Positions 7,364 to 16,062 are shown, counted from the first letter of the stretch. The stretch is DNA of 64,000 nucleotides from Bisbaumannia pacifica (GCF_007989625.1 NZ_BJUK01000006.1:1-64000); one strand, 5' to 3'. Notes: generated from the letters alone by a model not told the origin. Program-made: numbers and translations.

Positions 7364-8491
7364 ATGACAAAGCTAAGAATTGGTATCTGTGGTGGTGGTG
7401 TGGGCGGTCTCTGTGCGGCCATCGCCCTGCGTGAGGCGGGCCACGAGGCCATCGTCTTCGAGCAGGCCAAGCAGTTCCTGCGCATCGGCGCCGATGTGAA
7501 CCTGACGCCCAATGCGGTACGCGCCCTGGATCGCCTGGGCGTGGGCGACGTCCTGAGGGAGACCGCGGCACGGCCCACCCACCGCCTGAGTCGCACCTGG
7601 GACAGCGGCGAGATCACCTCCAAGCTGCCCATGAGCGATGCCGCCGAGGAGAAGTATGGCGCGCCCCAGCTGACCATTCACCGTGGCGACCTTCTCAAGG
7701 CGCTGGAAGCGAAGCTGCCGGCGTCGGCGATTCGCCTGGGCAGCAAGGTGTCCGGCGTCGAGGCCGGTGAACAGCCGGTGGTGCACTTCGAGGACGGCAG
7801 CAGCGAGCGCCTGGACGTGGTGATCGGCGCCGATGGCATTCACTCGGCGGTGCGTCGTTCCCTGTTCGGCGACGATAGCCCCGAGTTCACCGGCCTGGTC
7901 TCCTACCGGGCGGTGGTGCCGCGCAGCGCCGTGCCCGAGGTGGAGAACCTGGATGCCTTCACCAAGTGGTGGGGCGAGACCGCCGACAGTCAGGTGGTGG
8001 TCTTCCCGCTGACCCGTGGCGAGGAGGTCTTTATCTTCGCCACCACGCCCCAGGAGGGCTGGCGCGAGGAGTCCTGGACCCTGCCCGGTGACGTGGACGA
8101 GCTGCGCGACGTCTACAAGGATTTCCACCCTGATGTGCGTGCCCTGCTGGCGGCCTGCGACAGCGTCACCAAGTCGGCCCTCTATGTGCGCGAGCCCATG
8201 GAGCGCTGGTCCGAGGGCCATGTGACCATCCTCGGCGATGCCGCCCACCCCATGGTGCCCTTTATGGCCCAGGGCGCCTGCATGGCCATCGAAGACGCCG
8301 TGGTGCTGTCGCGTTGTCTGGCCGAGGCCGGGCGCGACGAGGTGCCGGCGGCCCTGGCCCGCTATGAGCAGGCCCGCCGCGAACGCACCGCCCAGGTGCA
8401 GCGAGGCTCCCGTGCCAATAATTGGCTCAAGGGCGAAGGTAATGCCGACTGGGTTTATGGGTATGATGCCTGGGGTGTGGCCCTGGACTGA
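7364..8491 (+). CDS. FAD-dependent aromatic monooxygenase, NicC-like
   Basis: A 375-residue class A flavoprotein monooxygenase. The FAD motif GGGVGG is at about 10-15, the DG motif at D157-G158 and the GD motif at G291-D292. From memory it resembles 6-hydroxynicotinate 3-monooxygenase (NicC): shared TIHRGDL, KWW, MAQGACMAIEDA and the C-terminal WVYGYD. NicC swaps a carboxylate for a hydroxyl on a pyridine ring, and salicylate hydroxylase does the same on benzene. A recalled NicC active-site His aligns with N46 here, so the substrate probably differs. First gene of an operon with a TRAP transporter and a sulfatase. Confidence 0.85.
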   Translation: MTKLRIGICGGGVGGLCAAIALREAGHEAIVFEQAKQFLRIGADVNLTPNAVRALDRLGVGDVLRETAARPTHRLSRTWDSGEITSKLPMSDAAEEKYGAPQLTIHRGDLLKALEAKLPASAIRLGSKVSGVEAGEQPVVHFEDGSSERLDVVIGADGIHSAVRRSLFGDDSPEFTGLVSYRAVVPRSAVPEVENLDAFTKWWGETADSQVVVFPLTRGEEVFIFATTPQEGWREESWTLPGDVDELRDVYKDFHPDVRALLAACDSVTKSALYVREPMERWSEGHVTILGDAAHPMVPFMAQGACMAIEDAVVLSRCLAEAGRDEVPAALARYEQARRERTAQVQRGSRANNWLKGEGNADWVYGYDAWGVALD

Positions 8492-8545
8492 GTGACGCCT
8501 GCGGTAACCACAACAACGAGAGCCACAATAATGAGAGAGAGTGCA

Positions 8546-9526
8546 ATGAAAACAACGACTCTGACGTCCCTGGTGGCCGGTATTTCCCTGGCCGGCCTGA
8601 GTTTCACCGCTGCCGCCGATGAGGTGAGCCTCAACGTGGTGAGCTTCACGCCCAAGACGGCGGCGGTCTCCGCCGGCTTCGAGCACTTCGTGAATGCGGT
8701 GAACGAGGAGTTTGCGGGCGAGCTGTCGCTGAACTGGCGCGGGGGCCCCGAGGTGATGCCGCCCTTCCGCCTGGCCGATGCGGTGCGCAACAACTCCATC
8801 GACATGGCGCTGATCAGCCCCAGCTACTACTCCGGCCTGGTGCCCTCCTCGAGCAGCGCCAACTTCTCCTTCAAGAACTACGAGGAGATCCTCGAGAGCG
8901 GCTACTATGACCGCATGACCGAGATCCACGCCGAGCGCGGCCTGCGCTACCTGGGCGAGATCCCGGCCACCGACGTCAAGTTCTTCCTCTTCTTCCAGGA
9001 TCGCGTCGACGGCATCGATGACCTGGCCGGCAAGCGTATCCGCGTCTTCCCCACCGGCCTGCCGTTTATCGAGGCGCTGGGGGCCAATGGCCTGGTGCTG
9101 CCCATCGGTGAGATCTATACCGCCATGGAACGGGGCGCCATCGATGGCTTCATGCAGGGTAACCTGGGCTGGGCCGAGCAGTACGAGGACGTGGTCAACT
9201 ACTACATCACGCCGCCCTTCTACCGTGCCGGCTTCAGCATCCTGGTCAGCGAGCGGGCCTGGGAGCGCCTGCCCGAGGAACTGCGTGGCGAGCTCCAGGA
9301 CTACGTACGCAACACCCTGGGGCCGGAACTCGACCAGAGCTGGGGCGACGTGATCGCCGCCGGTAACGCCGAGGTGGAGGCCGCCGGCTTCGAGGAGATC
9401 GCCCTGGAAGGCGAAGAGGCCGAGCGTTACCTGGAGATCGCCATCGACGCTGCCTGGGAGCATATGCAGGAGCAGATCGGCGACGACGAGCTGACCGCGG
9501 AGCTGCGCTCCATGCTGGTGGAGTGA
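8546..9526 (+). CDS. TRAP transporter substrate-binding protein (DctP)
   Basis: A 326-residue periplasmic binding protein with a signal peptide (cleavage near ADEVS, about residue 24) and the DctP fold, including the segment GKRIRVFPTG and the run up to NLGWAEQY. It delivers the substrate, probably an organic acid, to the permease pair at 9600 and 10156. An upstream ATG at 8531 exists, but GAGAGAG is well spaced for 8546. It lies between the monooxygenase and the permease genes, so the transported compound is probably the monooxygenase or sulfatase substrate. Confidence 0.88.
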   Translation: MKTTTLTSLVAGISLAGLSFTAAADEVSLNVVSFTPKTAAVSAGFEHFVNAVNEEFAGELSLNWRGGPEVMPPFRLADAVRNNSIDMALISPSYYSGLVPSSSSANFSFKNYEEILESGYYDRMTEIHAERGLRYLGEIPATDVKFFLFFQDRVDGIDDLAGKRIRVFPTGLPFIEALGANGLVLPIGEIYTAMERGAIDGFMQGNLGWAEQYEDVVNYYITPPFYRAGFSILVSERAWERLPEELRGELQDYVRNTLGPELDQSWGDVIAAGNAEVEAAGFEEIALEGEEAERYLEIAIDAAWEHMQEQIGDDELTAELRSMLVE

Positions 9527-9536
9527 TCCACCCCGG

Positions 9537-9575
9537 CGGGGCGCCCTATCCCATCCTGGATGGGGCGCCTCCGAC
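9537..9575 (+). terminator. Hairpin between dctP and dctQ
   Basis: CCCATC/GATGGG with flanking GGCGC/GCGCC forms a hairpin followed by a short T-run. It probably stabilises the dctP message or terminates part of transcription, giving more binding protein than permease. A comparable hairpin separates teaA from teaB at 41737. Confidence 0.5.
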
Positions 9576-9599
9576 TTTTTCTATCTCAGGTGGCTCGAT

Positions 9600-10112
9600 A
9601 TGCAACAGTCACTCTCTCGCGGTTCCTCTCCCCTGGCACTCCTGATGCGGGGCGTGAGCCGTTTGAACCTTTACCTGGCAGGTTTCAGTGCCTTCGTTTT
9701 GCTGGCCGCCACGGCGGCGGTCTTCTGCGAGATCCTGTCGCGACTCTTCTTCGGCAAGTCGCTGGTCTGGGTGGTGGAGCTCAGCGGCTACTCGCTGCTT
9801 TACATGACCTTCCTGGGGGCGCCCTACCTGCTGGAAAAGAATCGCCACGTGGCCATCGATATCGTCACCGAGCACCTGCCGCCGCGGCTGCAGATGCCGC
9901 TGGCGTTCCTGGTGGCCCTGTTCGGGGCGGCCATCTGTCTCTATGCCGCCTGGTATGGCCTGGCGGTGACCCTCGACCAGTTCCAGTACGGTTCCCGCGA
10001 GACCACCGTGCTGGCGCCGCGCAGCTATCTGCTCACCTGGGTCTTTCCCCTGGGCATGGTGCTGCTCTCCATCCAGTTCGTGGCACAGGCCGTGGCCTGT
10101 CTGAAGCGCTGA
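9600..10112 (+). CDS. TRAP transporter small permease (DctQ)
   Basis: A 170-residue membrane protein with four predicted helices (about 21-43, 57-76, 98-120 and 142-164), the DctQ layout. It joins the large permease at 10156 in a sodium-driven importer for the ligand captured by the protein at 8546. Confidence 0.87.
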   Translation: MQQSLSRGSSPLALLMRGVSRLNLYLAGFSAFVLLAATAAVFCEILSRLFFGKSLVWVVELSGYSLLYMTFLGAPYLLEKNRHVAIDIVTEHLPPRLQMPLAFLVALFGAAICLYAAWYGLAVTLDQFQYGSRETTVLAPRSYLLTWVFPLGMVLLSIQFVAQAVACLKR

Positions 10113-10155
10113 CCCCGTCGGCTCACCCGACTCGGGCCCCCTGTGGAGGTATGTT

Positions 10156-11472
10156 ATGGATTGGTGGCTAACGCTATCGCTTATTCTCGGCGCCCTGCTG
10201 GTATTGATGATGCTGGGGCTGCCGGTGGCCTTTGCCTTTCTGGCGGTGAACCTGGTGGGCGCCTATGCCTTCTTGGGCGGCACCTCCGGCATCGAGCAGC
10301 TGGTGATCAACACCACCGATGCCCTGACCAGTTTCACCCTGGTGCCCATCGCCATGTTCATGATCATGGGCGAGGTGATGTTCCGTTCCGGTATCGCCAA
10401 TGACCTGATGGACACCCTCGACAAGTGGTTCGGCAAGCTCAAGGGTCGCCTGGCCTTTATGGCGGTGGGGGGCGGCGTGCTCTTCTCCACCCTGACCGGC
10501 AACAGCATGGGCGCCATCGCCCTGTTGGGCTCCAGCCTGGTACCGGAAATGGAGCGCCGCGGTTACAAGAAACCCATGTCCCTGGGCCCGATCATCGGCT
10601 CCGCGGGCCTGGCCATCATGATTCCGCCCAGCGCCCTGGCGGTGGTGCTGGGGGTGGTGGCGGAGCTCTCCATCGGCCGGCTGCTGATCGCCATCATCCT
10701 GCCGGGCCTGCTGATGGCGGTGCTCTATGCCCTCTATATCTGGGGGCGCTGCACCTTGCAGCCCGACCTGGCGCCCACCTTCGAGGTGCAGCCCACGCCG
10801 CTCCGGGTCAAGGTGGAGGCGGGCATTCGCAACATCCTGCCGATCGGCTTTATCGTCTTCGCCGTGGTCGGGGTGATCTTTCTCGGCCTGGCCACGCCCA
10901 CCGAGGCGGCGGCCTCCGGCGCCGTGGCCACCATCCTGCTGGCCCTGGCCAAGCGTCGCCTGACGGTGGAGAACTTCCGGGTCTCCATGTTCGAGAGCGC
11001 CAATATCTCGGTGATGGTGCTGCTGATCGTCGCCGGGGCGGTGGCCTTCAGCCAGCTGCTGGCCTTTACCGGCACCACCTTCGGCATGATGGACGCGGTG
11101 CTCTCCCTGCCACTGAACGACCATATGATCGTGCTGGCCATGGTGCTCACCGTGGTGCTGCTGGGCATGTTCATGGGGCCGCTGCCGATCATGCTGATCA
11201 CCCTGCCGATCTTCGTGCCGGTGGTGGAGCAGCTAGGCTTCGATACCATCTGGTTCGCGGTGCTCTTCCTGCTGGCCATCGAGACCGGTTCCACCTCGCC
11301 GCCGCTGGGCGCGGCCCTGTTCGTGATGAAGGCGGTGGCCCCCCAGGGCACCACCATGGGCAGCATCTACAAGGCCGCCATTCCCTTCCTGGTCTGTGAC
11401 TTCGTGGCCATCGCCATCATCTTCGCCTTCCCGCAGATCGTTACCGTGCCGGTTAGCTGGATGTTCGGCTGA
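10156..11472 (+). CDS. TRAP transporter large permease (DctM)
   Basis: A 438-residue DctM-family transport subunit with about 12-13 membrane segments. Conserved family elements include GNSMGAIALLGSSLVPEM, the loop GSAGLAIMIPPS and ATPTEAAASGA. It lies 43 bp after dctQ. Together with 8546 and 9600 it forms a complete tripartite importer. Confidence 0.9.
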   Translation: MDWWLTLSLILGALLVLMMLGLPVAFAFLAVNLVGAYAFLGGTSGIEQLVINTTDALTSFTLVPIAMFMIMGEVMFRSGIANDLMDTLDKWFGKLKGRLAFMAVGGGVLFSTLTGNSMGAIALLGSSLVPEMERRGYKKPMSLGPIIGSAGLAIMIPPSALAVVLGVVAELSIGRLLIAIILPGLLMAVLYALYIWGRCTLQPDLAPTFEVQPTPLRVKVEAGIRNILPIGFIVFAVVGVIFLGLATPTEAAASGAVATILLALAKRRLTVENFRVSMFESANISVMVLLIVAGAVAFSQLLAFTGTTFGMMDAVLSLPLNDHMIVLAMVLTVVLLGMFMGPLPIMLITLPIFVPVVEQLGFDTIWFAVLFLLAIETGSTSPPLGAALFVMKAVAPQGTTMGSIYKAAIPFLVCDFVAIAIIFAFPQIVTVPVSWMFG

Positions 11473-11533
11473 TCGCGCCGCTCTGGCCCCGGCCGCCCCG
11501 CCGGGACCGGAGCCTCGGCCCCGGAGAGTCCCG

Positions 11534-13096
11534 ATGCGACGCCCCAATTTCGTGATCTTTATCACCGACCAGCAGCGTGCCGATCACCTCGGCTGCTATG
11601 GCAACCCCACTGTCAGGACGCCGCATATCGATGCCCTGGCCGCGGCCGGGGTGCGCTTCGAGCGCTTCCACGTGGTCACGCCGATCTGCCAGCCCAACCG
11701 GGCGGCCCTGGTCACCGGCCAGATGCCCTCGGTGAACGGGGTGCGCCAGAACGGCATTCCCCTGGGGCTCGATAGCCTGACCTTCGCCGAGGTGCTGCGC
11801 GGAGAGGGCTACCGCACCGGCTATATCGGCAAGGCACACTTCCAGAACGTCACCGATATCCCGGCGCCGCCGCGGGTCCCGGGCGGGGTGGGGGACACGC
11901 CGGAACTCGTCCTGAGCCGGCGCGACCAGCGTCAGGGCCCCGACTATGGCTGGGAGGTGCGGCGTCGCTGGGCCGAGCAGCCCGGCCTCACCCTGTCCGG
12001 TCCCTACTACGGCTTCGAGCGGGTGCGACTGTGCATCGGCCACGGGGACCTAGTGGATGGCCACTACACCGCCTGGCTGAACGAGCGCCACCCCGATCCG
12101 GCCGCGCTGCGCGGGCCCGCCAACGCCCTGGCGTCGACGGTGACGGCCCCCCAGTGCTGGCGTACCGCCGTGCCCGAGGCGCTCTATCCCACCCGCTATG
12201 TTCAGGAGCAGGCCTGCGACTTCCTCGCCGAGCAGGACGCCGAGACCCCCTTCGTGCTGGTGGTCTCCTTTCCCGACCCCCATCACCCCTTCACCCCGCC
12301 GGGCCGCTACTGGTCGATGTATGACCCGGACGAGGTGGATCTGCCGGCCTCCTTCCACCATCCGGTGGAAGCCATCGAGGGGCTGCCCGCCTCGGCCCTG
12401 GAGGCCTACCGCTGGGGCGCCGAGGACCCGGAGAGCCACTGGCCCTTCGCGGTGAGCGAGCGCCAGGCCCGGGAGATCATCGCCCTCAACTACGGCAGCA
12501 TCAGCATGGTCGACGATGCCGTGGGCGAGGTGCTGGCCGCCCTCAAGGCCCAGGGCCTCGCCGACGATACCGTGGTGGCCTTCACCTCGGACCATGGCGA
12601 CTACATGGGCGATCACGGCAGCATGCTCAAGATGGGCCTGCACTTCCAGAGCGTGCTGCGGGTGCCGCTGATCTGGCATGATCCGCGGCGGCCAGGCGAG
12701 GGTGAGGTTTCCGAGCGCCTCGGCAGCGCCATCGACCTGGCCCCGACGCTGCTACAGCGGGCCGGCCTCAGGGTGCCGATCGGCATGCAGGGCCAGGACC
12801 TGTTCGGCGAGGTGCCGGCACCGGACGTGCTGGTGGAGGACCCGGGCATCCGGGTGTTCCGCGACAGCGAGGCGCGGGCGAGCATCATCAGCCTGGTCAC
12901 CGAGCGCTGGCGGCTGAGCCTCTTCGAGGGCGAGGCGGGGGGCGAGCTCTATGACCTCAAGGCCGACCCCCATGAGCTCAGCAACCGCTGGGGCGATCCC
13001 GCCTACCAGGCGGTGCGTCTCGACCTCCAGGCACGACTGAGCCAGCGTTTGATCGCCCTGCGCGACCGCAGCCTGGTGGCCACGGCCCGCGCCTGA
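11534..13096 (+). CDS. Sulfatase-family hydrolase
   Basis: A 520-residue type I sulfatase. The formylglycine signature is C52-Q-P-N-R followed by AALVTG, and metal ligands are visible at D12 and in TSDHGDYMGDHG. It hydrolyses sulfate esters (aryl, choline or sugar sulfates) once C52 is oxidised to formylglycine. No signal peptide is visible, so it should be cytoplasmic and act after uptake by the TRAP system it follows. The ATG at 11534 is preceded by GGAGAG. Alkaline-phosphatase-superfamily relatives such as phosphonate monoester hydrolases share the motif, so a phosphoester substrate is possible. Confidence 0.85.
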   Translation: MRRPNFVIFITDQQRADHLGCYGNPTVRTPHIDALAAAGVRFERFHVVTPICQPNRAALVTGQMPSVNGVRQNGIPLGLDSLTFAEVLRGEGYRTGYIGKAHFQNVTDIPAPPRVPGGVGDTPELVLSRRDQRQGPDYGWEVRRRWAEQPGLTLSGPYYGFERVRLCIGHGDLVDGHYTAWLNERHPDPAALRGPANALASTVTAPQCWRTAVPEALYPTRYVQEQACDFLAEQDAETPFVLVVSFPDPHHPFTPPGRYWSMYDPDEVDLPASFHHPVEAIEGLPASALEAYRWGAEDPESHWPFAVSERQAREIIALNYGSISMVDDAVGEVLAALKAQGLADDTVVAFTSDHGDYMGDHGSMLKMGLHFQSVLRVPLIWHDPRRPGEGEVSERLGSAIDLAPTLLQRAGLRVPIGMQGQDLFGEVPAPDVLVEDPGIRVFRDSEARASIISLVTERWRLSLFEGEAGGELYDLKADPHELSNRWGDPAYQAVRLDLQARLSQRLIALRDRSLVATARA

Positions 13097-13137
13097 TCCC
13101 TCCGTCGCGTCGTTTTTCTCCCCAAGCCTGTCTACCG

Positions 13138-13161
13138 CACCCTCGGCTGTCGCCGAGGGTG
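13138..13161 (+). terminator. Terminator of the monooxygenase-TRAP-sulfatase operon
   Basis: A 10-bp perfect stem, CACCCTCGGC and GCCGAGGGTG, around TGTC, 41 bp after the sulfatase stop. No T-run follows. Confidence 0.6.
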
Positions 13162-13219
13162 TCGGGAATCACTATATAAATCAGCGAATTACGCTTGACA
13201 TTTTGCATGGGATCGAGCC

Positions 13220-13248
13220 TTGACAAGGGCCCGATAACCACCTATCTT
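13220..13248 (+). promoter_or_regulatory. Sigma-70 promoter of iclR
   Basis: -35 TTGACA (13220-13225), 17-bp spacer and -10 TATCTT (13243-13248). A second TTGACA lies upstream at 13195-13200 without a good partner -10. Confidence 0.75.
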
Positions 13249-13254
13249 GGTTGT

Positions 13255-13285
13255 ATCAAATAATAAATCGTATTTCATATTTGAA
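13255..13285. promoter_or_regulatory. Island operator, copy 3
   Basis: Arms ATCAAATAATAAA and TTTCATATTTGAA around a 5-bp centre, beginning 6 bp after the -10 box of the iclR promoter. Its place implies autorepression by the IclR protein encoded at 13459. The rest of the gap (13286-13458) is an untranslated leader with no other convincing element. Confidence 0.78.
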
Positions 13286-13458
13286 ATTTACCGAGGCGGG
13301 CCGCGAGGCCGCCGAAACACCGGACGAGATCGACTCTCCCAGGGCCATGGCCGCGGAAGCGACTCGCGGTGCCAGACGACCGAGGCGCGCAGACATGCCG
13401 CGCGACAGAGGCAGGGGTATGCTGGTACCCGAATGGCCAACCACGGAGAGCACGCCCT

Positions 13459-14271
13459 ATGAGCAATAAAGACGAGCGCAAATACCTGATCCCCGGCCTG
13501 GAGCGGGGCCTGACGATCCTGATGGAGCTGAGTCGCAGCCATCGCGAGATGAGCTTCGCCGAGATCGCCAAGCGGGTGGATATTCCCAAGGCCACCGCCT
13601 ACCGGGCCATCCAGACCCTCGAGTACATGGGTTTCCTGCGCCGTCACCCCACCACGGGGCACTACTCCCTGGGGGTCAATGTGCTGCGTCTGGGCTTCGA
13701 GTACGTGGCGTCCCTGGACGTGGTGCAGGTGGGGCAACCGGTGATCGAGTCGCTGCGCGATGCCACCGGCTGCTCCAGCCATATCGCCATCCGCGATGGC
13801 CAGGACGTCATCTACGTGGCCCGGGTCAGTGCCGCCAACGCCACGGTGCGGCGGGTCAGCGTCGGCACCCGGCTGCCGGTGCACCGCACCTCCCTGGGGC
13901 GGATGCTGCTCACCGGGCTGAGCCGCGCGGAGTTCGAGGCCCTCTACCCGGATGACGAGCTGCCGGATGCCAAACCGGGCTCGCCGGACAGCCGCGAGGC
14001 GTTGTGGGAGCTGGTGCAGGCGGATCGCCGGCGGGGCTATGTGGTGGCGGAGTCCTATTTCCAGTTCGGCATCTCCTCCATCGTTTACCCGATCTACAAC
14101 GCCGACGGCGAGATCGAGGCGGTGGTCAGCATCATGGTGCCGGTGCACGAGATCCCCGCCGAGGAGCGGGAGCGGCTGCGCGGTCATGTGGCCGAGGCCT
14201 CCGAGACCATCTCCGGCCTGCTGGGCCACCAGGGGAGTGCCTCGGGACGAAACCTGGGGCAGGAGCCCTAG
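13459..14271 (+). CDS. IclR-family regulator, likely island regulator
   Basis: A 270-residue IclR protein: winged helix at about residues 8-70 (KRVDIPKATAYRAIQTLE) and effector-binding domain to about 255 with GTRLPVHRTSLGRMLL. The frame opens further upstream at 13369, but the standard IclR N terminus (YLIPGLERGLTIL) begins just after the ATG at 13459, with GGAG upstream. Its promoter carries the island palindrome, so it probably represses itself and the operons at 3027 and 7364 until a pathway metabolite binds. The extradiol-type gene at 14344 follows by 72 bp. Confidence 0.88.
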   Translation: MSNKDERKYLIPGLERGLTILMELSRSHREMSFAEIAKRVDIPKATAYRAIQTLEYMGFLRRHPTTGHYSLGVNVLRLGFEYVASLDVVQVGQPVIESLRDATGCSSHIAIRDGQDVIYVARVSAANATVRRVSVGTRLPVHRTSLGRMLLTGLSRAEFEALYPDDELPDAKPGSPDSREALWELVQADRRRGYVVAESYFQFGISSIVYPIYNADGEIEAVVSIMVPVHEIPAEERERLRGHVAEASETISGLLGHQGSASGRNLGQEP

Positions 14272-14343
14272 CACCAGAGACAAGGGTCGGCGTCAGACGC
14301 CGAGCCACGAGTAACCAGCGCGTCGAGGACGCAGGAGAGAGCG

Positions 14344-15276
14344 ATGAGCATCGTGGGTATCGAAGAGTTGGAGTTTGGCGTCGAGGATCTTGATGCCGCC
14401 AAGCGGTTCCTGGAAGACTTCGGCCTAAGCGCCGCCGGCAGTGACGCCCAGGGGCGGGACGTCTTCGAGACCCTGGATGGCGCGCGCCTCAGCGTGGCCG
14501 GCGTGGATCATCCCAGCCTGCCCAGCGCCTTCGAGGAGGGCTCCACCCTGCGCCGCATGACCTGGGGAGTCGCCGACGGCGAAGCCCTCGAGGCCCTCAA
14601 GGCGCGCCTGGCCGACCAACCCGGCTATGTCGACCAGGGCGACGCCATCCAGTGCACCGACCCCAACGGCATGACGGTGCGCATTCGCGTCACCGGCCTG
14701 CGCGACGTCCAGCTTGAGGTGACCCCCATCAACCAGTGGGGCGACATGCGCCGGGTCGATGCGCCGAGCCCGGTCTACGAGCGGGCCACTCCGGCCTCCA
14801 TCGGCCATGCGGTCTTCTTCGTCGATGACCTGGAGGCCACCGAGGCCTTCTACCGCGATACCCTGGGCTTCGCCGTCTCCGACCGCTACACCGACCGCGG
14901 CGTCTTCCTGCGCATGCAGGCCCGGGGCGGTCACCACAACCTCTTCCTGCTCAAGCTGCCGCACCGCGGTCGGGGCCTCAACCACGTGGCCTTTACCGTG
15001 CGCGATATCCACGAGGTGATCGGCGGCGGCCTGGCCATGAACCGCAAGCAGTGGAGTACCTTCCTGGGCCCGGGCCGGCATCCGGTCTCCTCCGCCTACT
15101 TCTGGTACGTGAACAGCCCCCTGGGCGGTGCCTTCGAGTACTACACCAACGAGGACTACCTCACCGAGGCGTGGCAGGCGCGCGAGATGCAGCACTCCCT
15201 GGCGTCCTTTACCGAGTGGGCCATCGAGGGCGGCATCGACGCCGAGACCCGTCGCCAGAAGAAGAGCGAGGCCTGA
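14344..15276 (+). CDS. VOC-family extradiol dioxygenase-like protein
   Basis: A 310-residue two-domain vicinal-oxygen-chelate protein. The C-terminal domain keeps the type I extradiol metal triad H155 (IGHAVFF), H214 (LNHVAFTV) and E265 (FEYYTNE), so Fe(II)-dependent meta-cleavage of a catechol-like diol is plausible. The N-terminal domain is the inactive half usual in the family. It is close in size to 2,3-dihydroxybiphenyl dioxygenase. It lies downstream of iclR in the same direction and could share its transcript. Confidence 0.85.
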   Translation: MSIVGIEELEFGVEDLDAAKRFLEDFGLSAAGSDAQGRDVFETLDGARLSVAGVDHPSLPSAFEEGSTLRRMTWGVADGEALEALKARLADQPGYVDQGDAIQCTDPNGMTVRIRVTGLRDVQLEVTPINQWGDMRRVDAPSPVYERATPASIGHAVFFVDDLEATEAFYRDTLGFAVSDRYTDRGVFLRMQARGGHHNLFLLKLPHRGRGLNHVAFTVRDIHEVIGGGLAMNRKQWSTFLGPGRHPVSSAYFWYVNSPLGGAFEYYTNEDYLTEAWQAREMQHSLASFTEWAIEGGIDAETRRQKKSEA

Positions 15277-15540
15277 CGGTTACTTCGGTTTATATAAAGT
15301 AATAACGACCCTGGCGAACAATGCCTAGTGAACTAGGAGGGTACGACTCGATAACGAGACAATAACGCCCGAATACTTATTCAACGCCTCGATCATCGAT
15401 TAATGAATAGGTCGATTGCCGCTTCGCCGGCGATCCGGGGACTCCTTTGTCTCGAAAGCCGCGAGTCGTCATTGATGGACCCTGGTGGGTCACGATATTT
15501 CCCGGAAAGTTTCCGTGGACACCGACAAGAGGAAACGACG
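15277..15540 (+). promoter_or_regulatory. AT-rich control region upstream of the cupin operon
   Basis: This 264-bp gap is more AT-rich than its surroundings. It holds the palindrome TTTATATAAA (15289-15298), CCTAGT-GA-ACTAGG (15324-15337), CTCG-ATAA-CGAG (15347-15358) and an ATTCA...TGAAT pair at about 15380-15408. AATAACG recurs, and AATAACGAC also appears ahead of the porin at 21778. No consensus sigma-70 promoter and no copy of the 31-bp island operator are visible. It probably contains the promoter for 15541-21697. Confidence 0.4.
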
Positions 15541-16062
15541 ATGTCAGAGATGCTCGAAACCTGGAAGAAGCCCGACGATCTCTCCTTCCAAGAGTGGATG
15601 GAAACCCGCGTGGCTCGTTTCAAGGGGCGCAAGTACGACTGGAACGCCCTGAAGTTTCAGGCCGATTTCGACCCCAAGTATCGCCGTGCCCAGATGCGTT
15701 ATATCGGCACCGGTGCCACCGGCGTCAAGGCGGACACCAATACCATTCCCGCCGAGCACTTTACTTTCTCCACCATGGTGCTGCCGTCCAAGTGCGAAGG
15801 ACCGCTGCATGTGCATGACGACGTGGAAGAGGTCTTCTTCGTGCTCAAGGGCACCATCACCCTCTTCCTCAAGGACGGCGACGATTATATGGAGACGGTG
15901 CTCGAGGAGCGTGACGTCATCTCCATTCCGCCGCGTATCTATCGGGGGCTGTTCAACCATGGCGAGGAAGAGGCGCTGATGTGCGTGATGCTGGGCACGC
16001 CCAAGCCGCAGATCCCCACCTATCCGGAGGATCACCCCCTCTCCAAGGTCAAGCGCAACTAA
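15541..16062 (+). CDS. Cupin-domain protein
   Basis: A 173-residue single-domain cupin. Motif 1 is G-P-L-H-V-H-D-D-V-E-E...G (about residues 88-105), giving two His and one Glu as metal ligands; motif 2 lies around PPRIYRGLFNHG. The ATG at 15541 has GAGGAAA upstream; the frame is open earlier but without a start signal. In a degradative operon a cupin can be a ring-cleavage dioxygenase, isomerase or decarboxylase. I recall a cupin beside similar genes in Pseudomonas aeruginosa (PA3510 region). Exact reaction unknown. Confidence 0.8.
   Translation: MSEMLETWKKPDDLSFQEWMETRVARFKGRKYDWNALKFQADFDPKYRRAQMRYIGTGATGVKADTNTIPAEHFTFSTMVLPSKCEGPLHVHDDVEEVFFVLKGTITLFLKDGDDYMETVLEERDVISIPPRIYRGLFNHGEEEALMCVMLGTPKPQIPTYPEDHPLSKVKRN

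Noticed and set aside
7373-9463. Very long open frame antisense to the monooxygenase and dctP genes
   Set aside because: High GC opens antisense frames throughout this window. This one has low-complexity His/Gly/Gln-rich composition and no family motif, while both plus-strand genes are clear.
13369-13458. N-terminal extension of the IclR protein from an upstream ATG
   Set aside because: The extra 30 residues do not look like IclR sequence, and the ATG at 13459 has a ribosome site and gives the standard family start.
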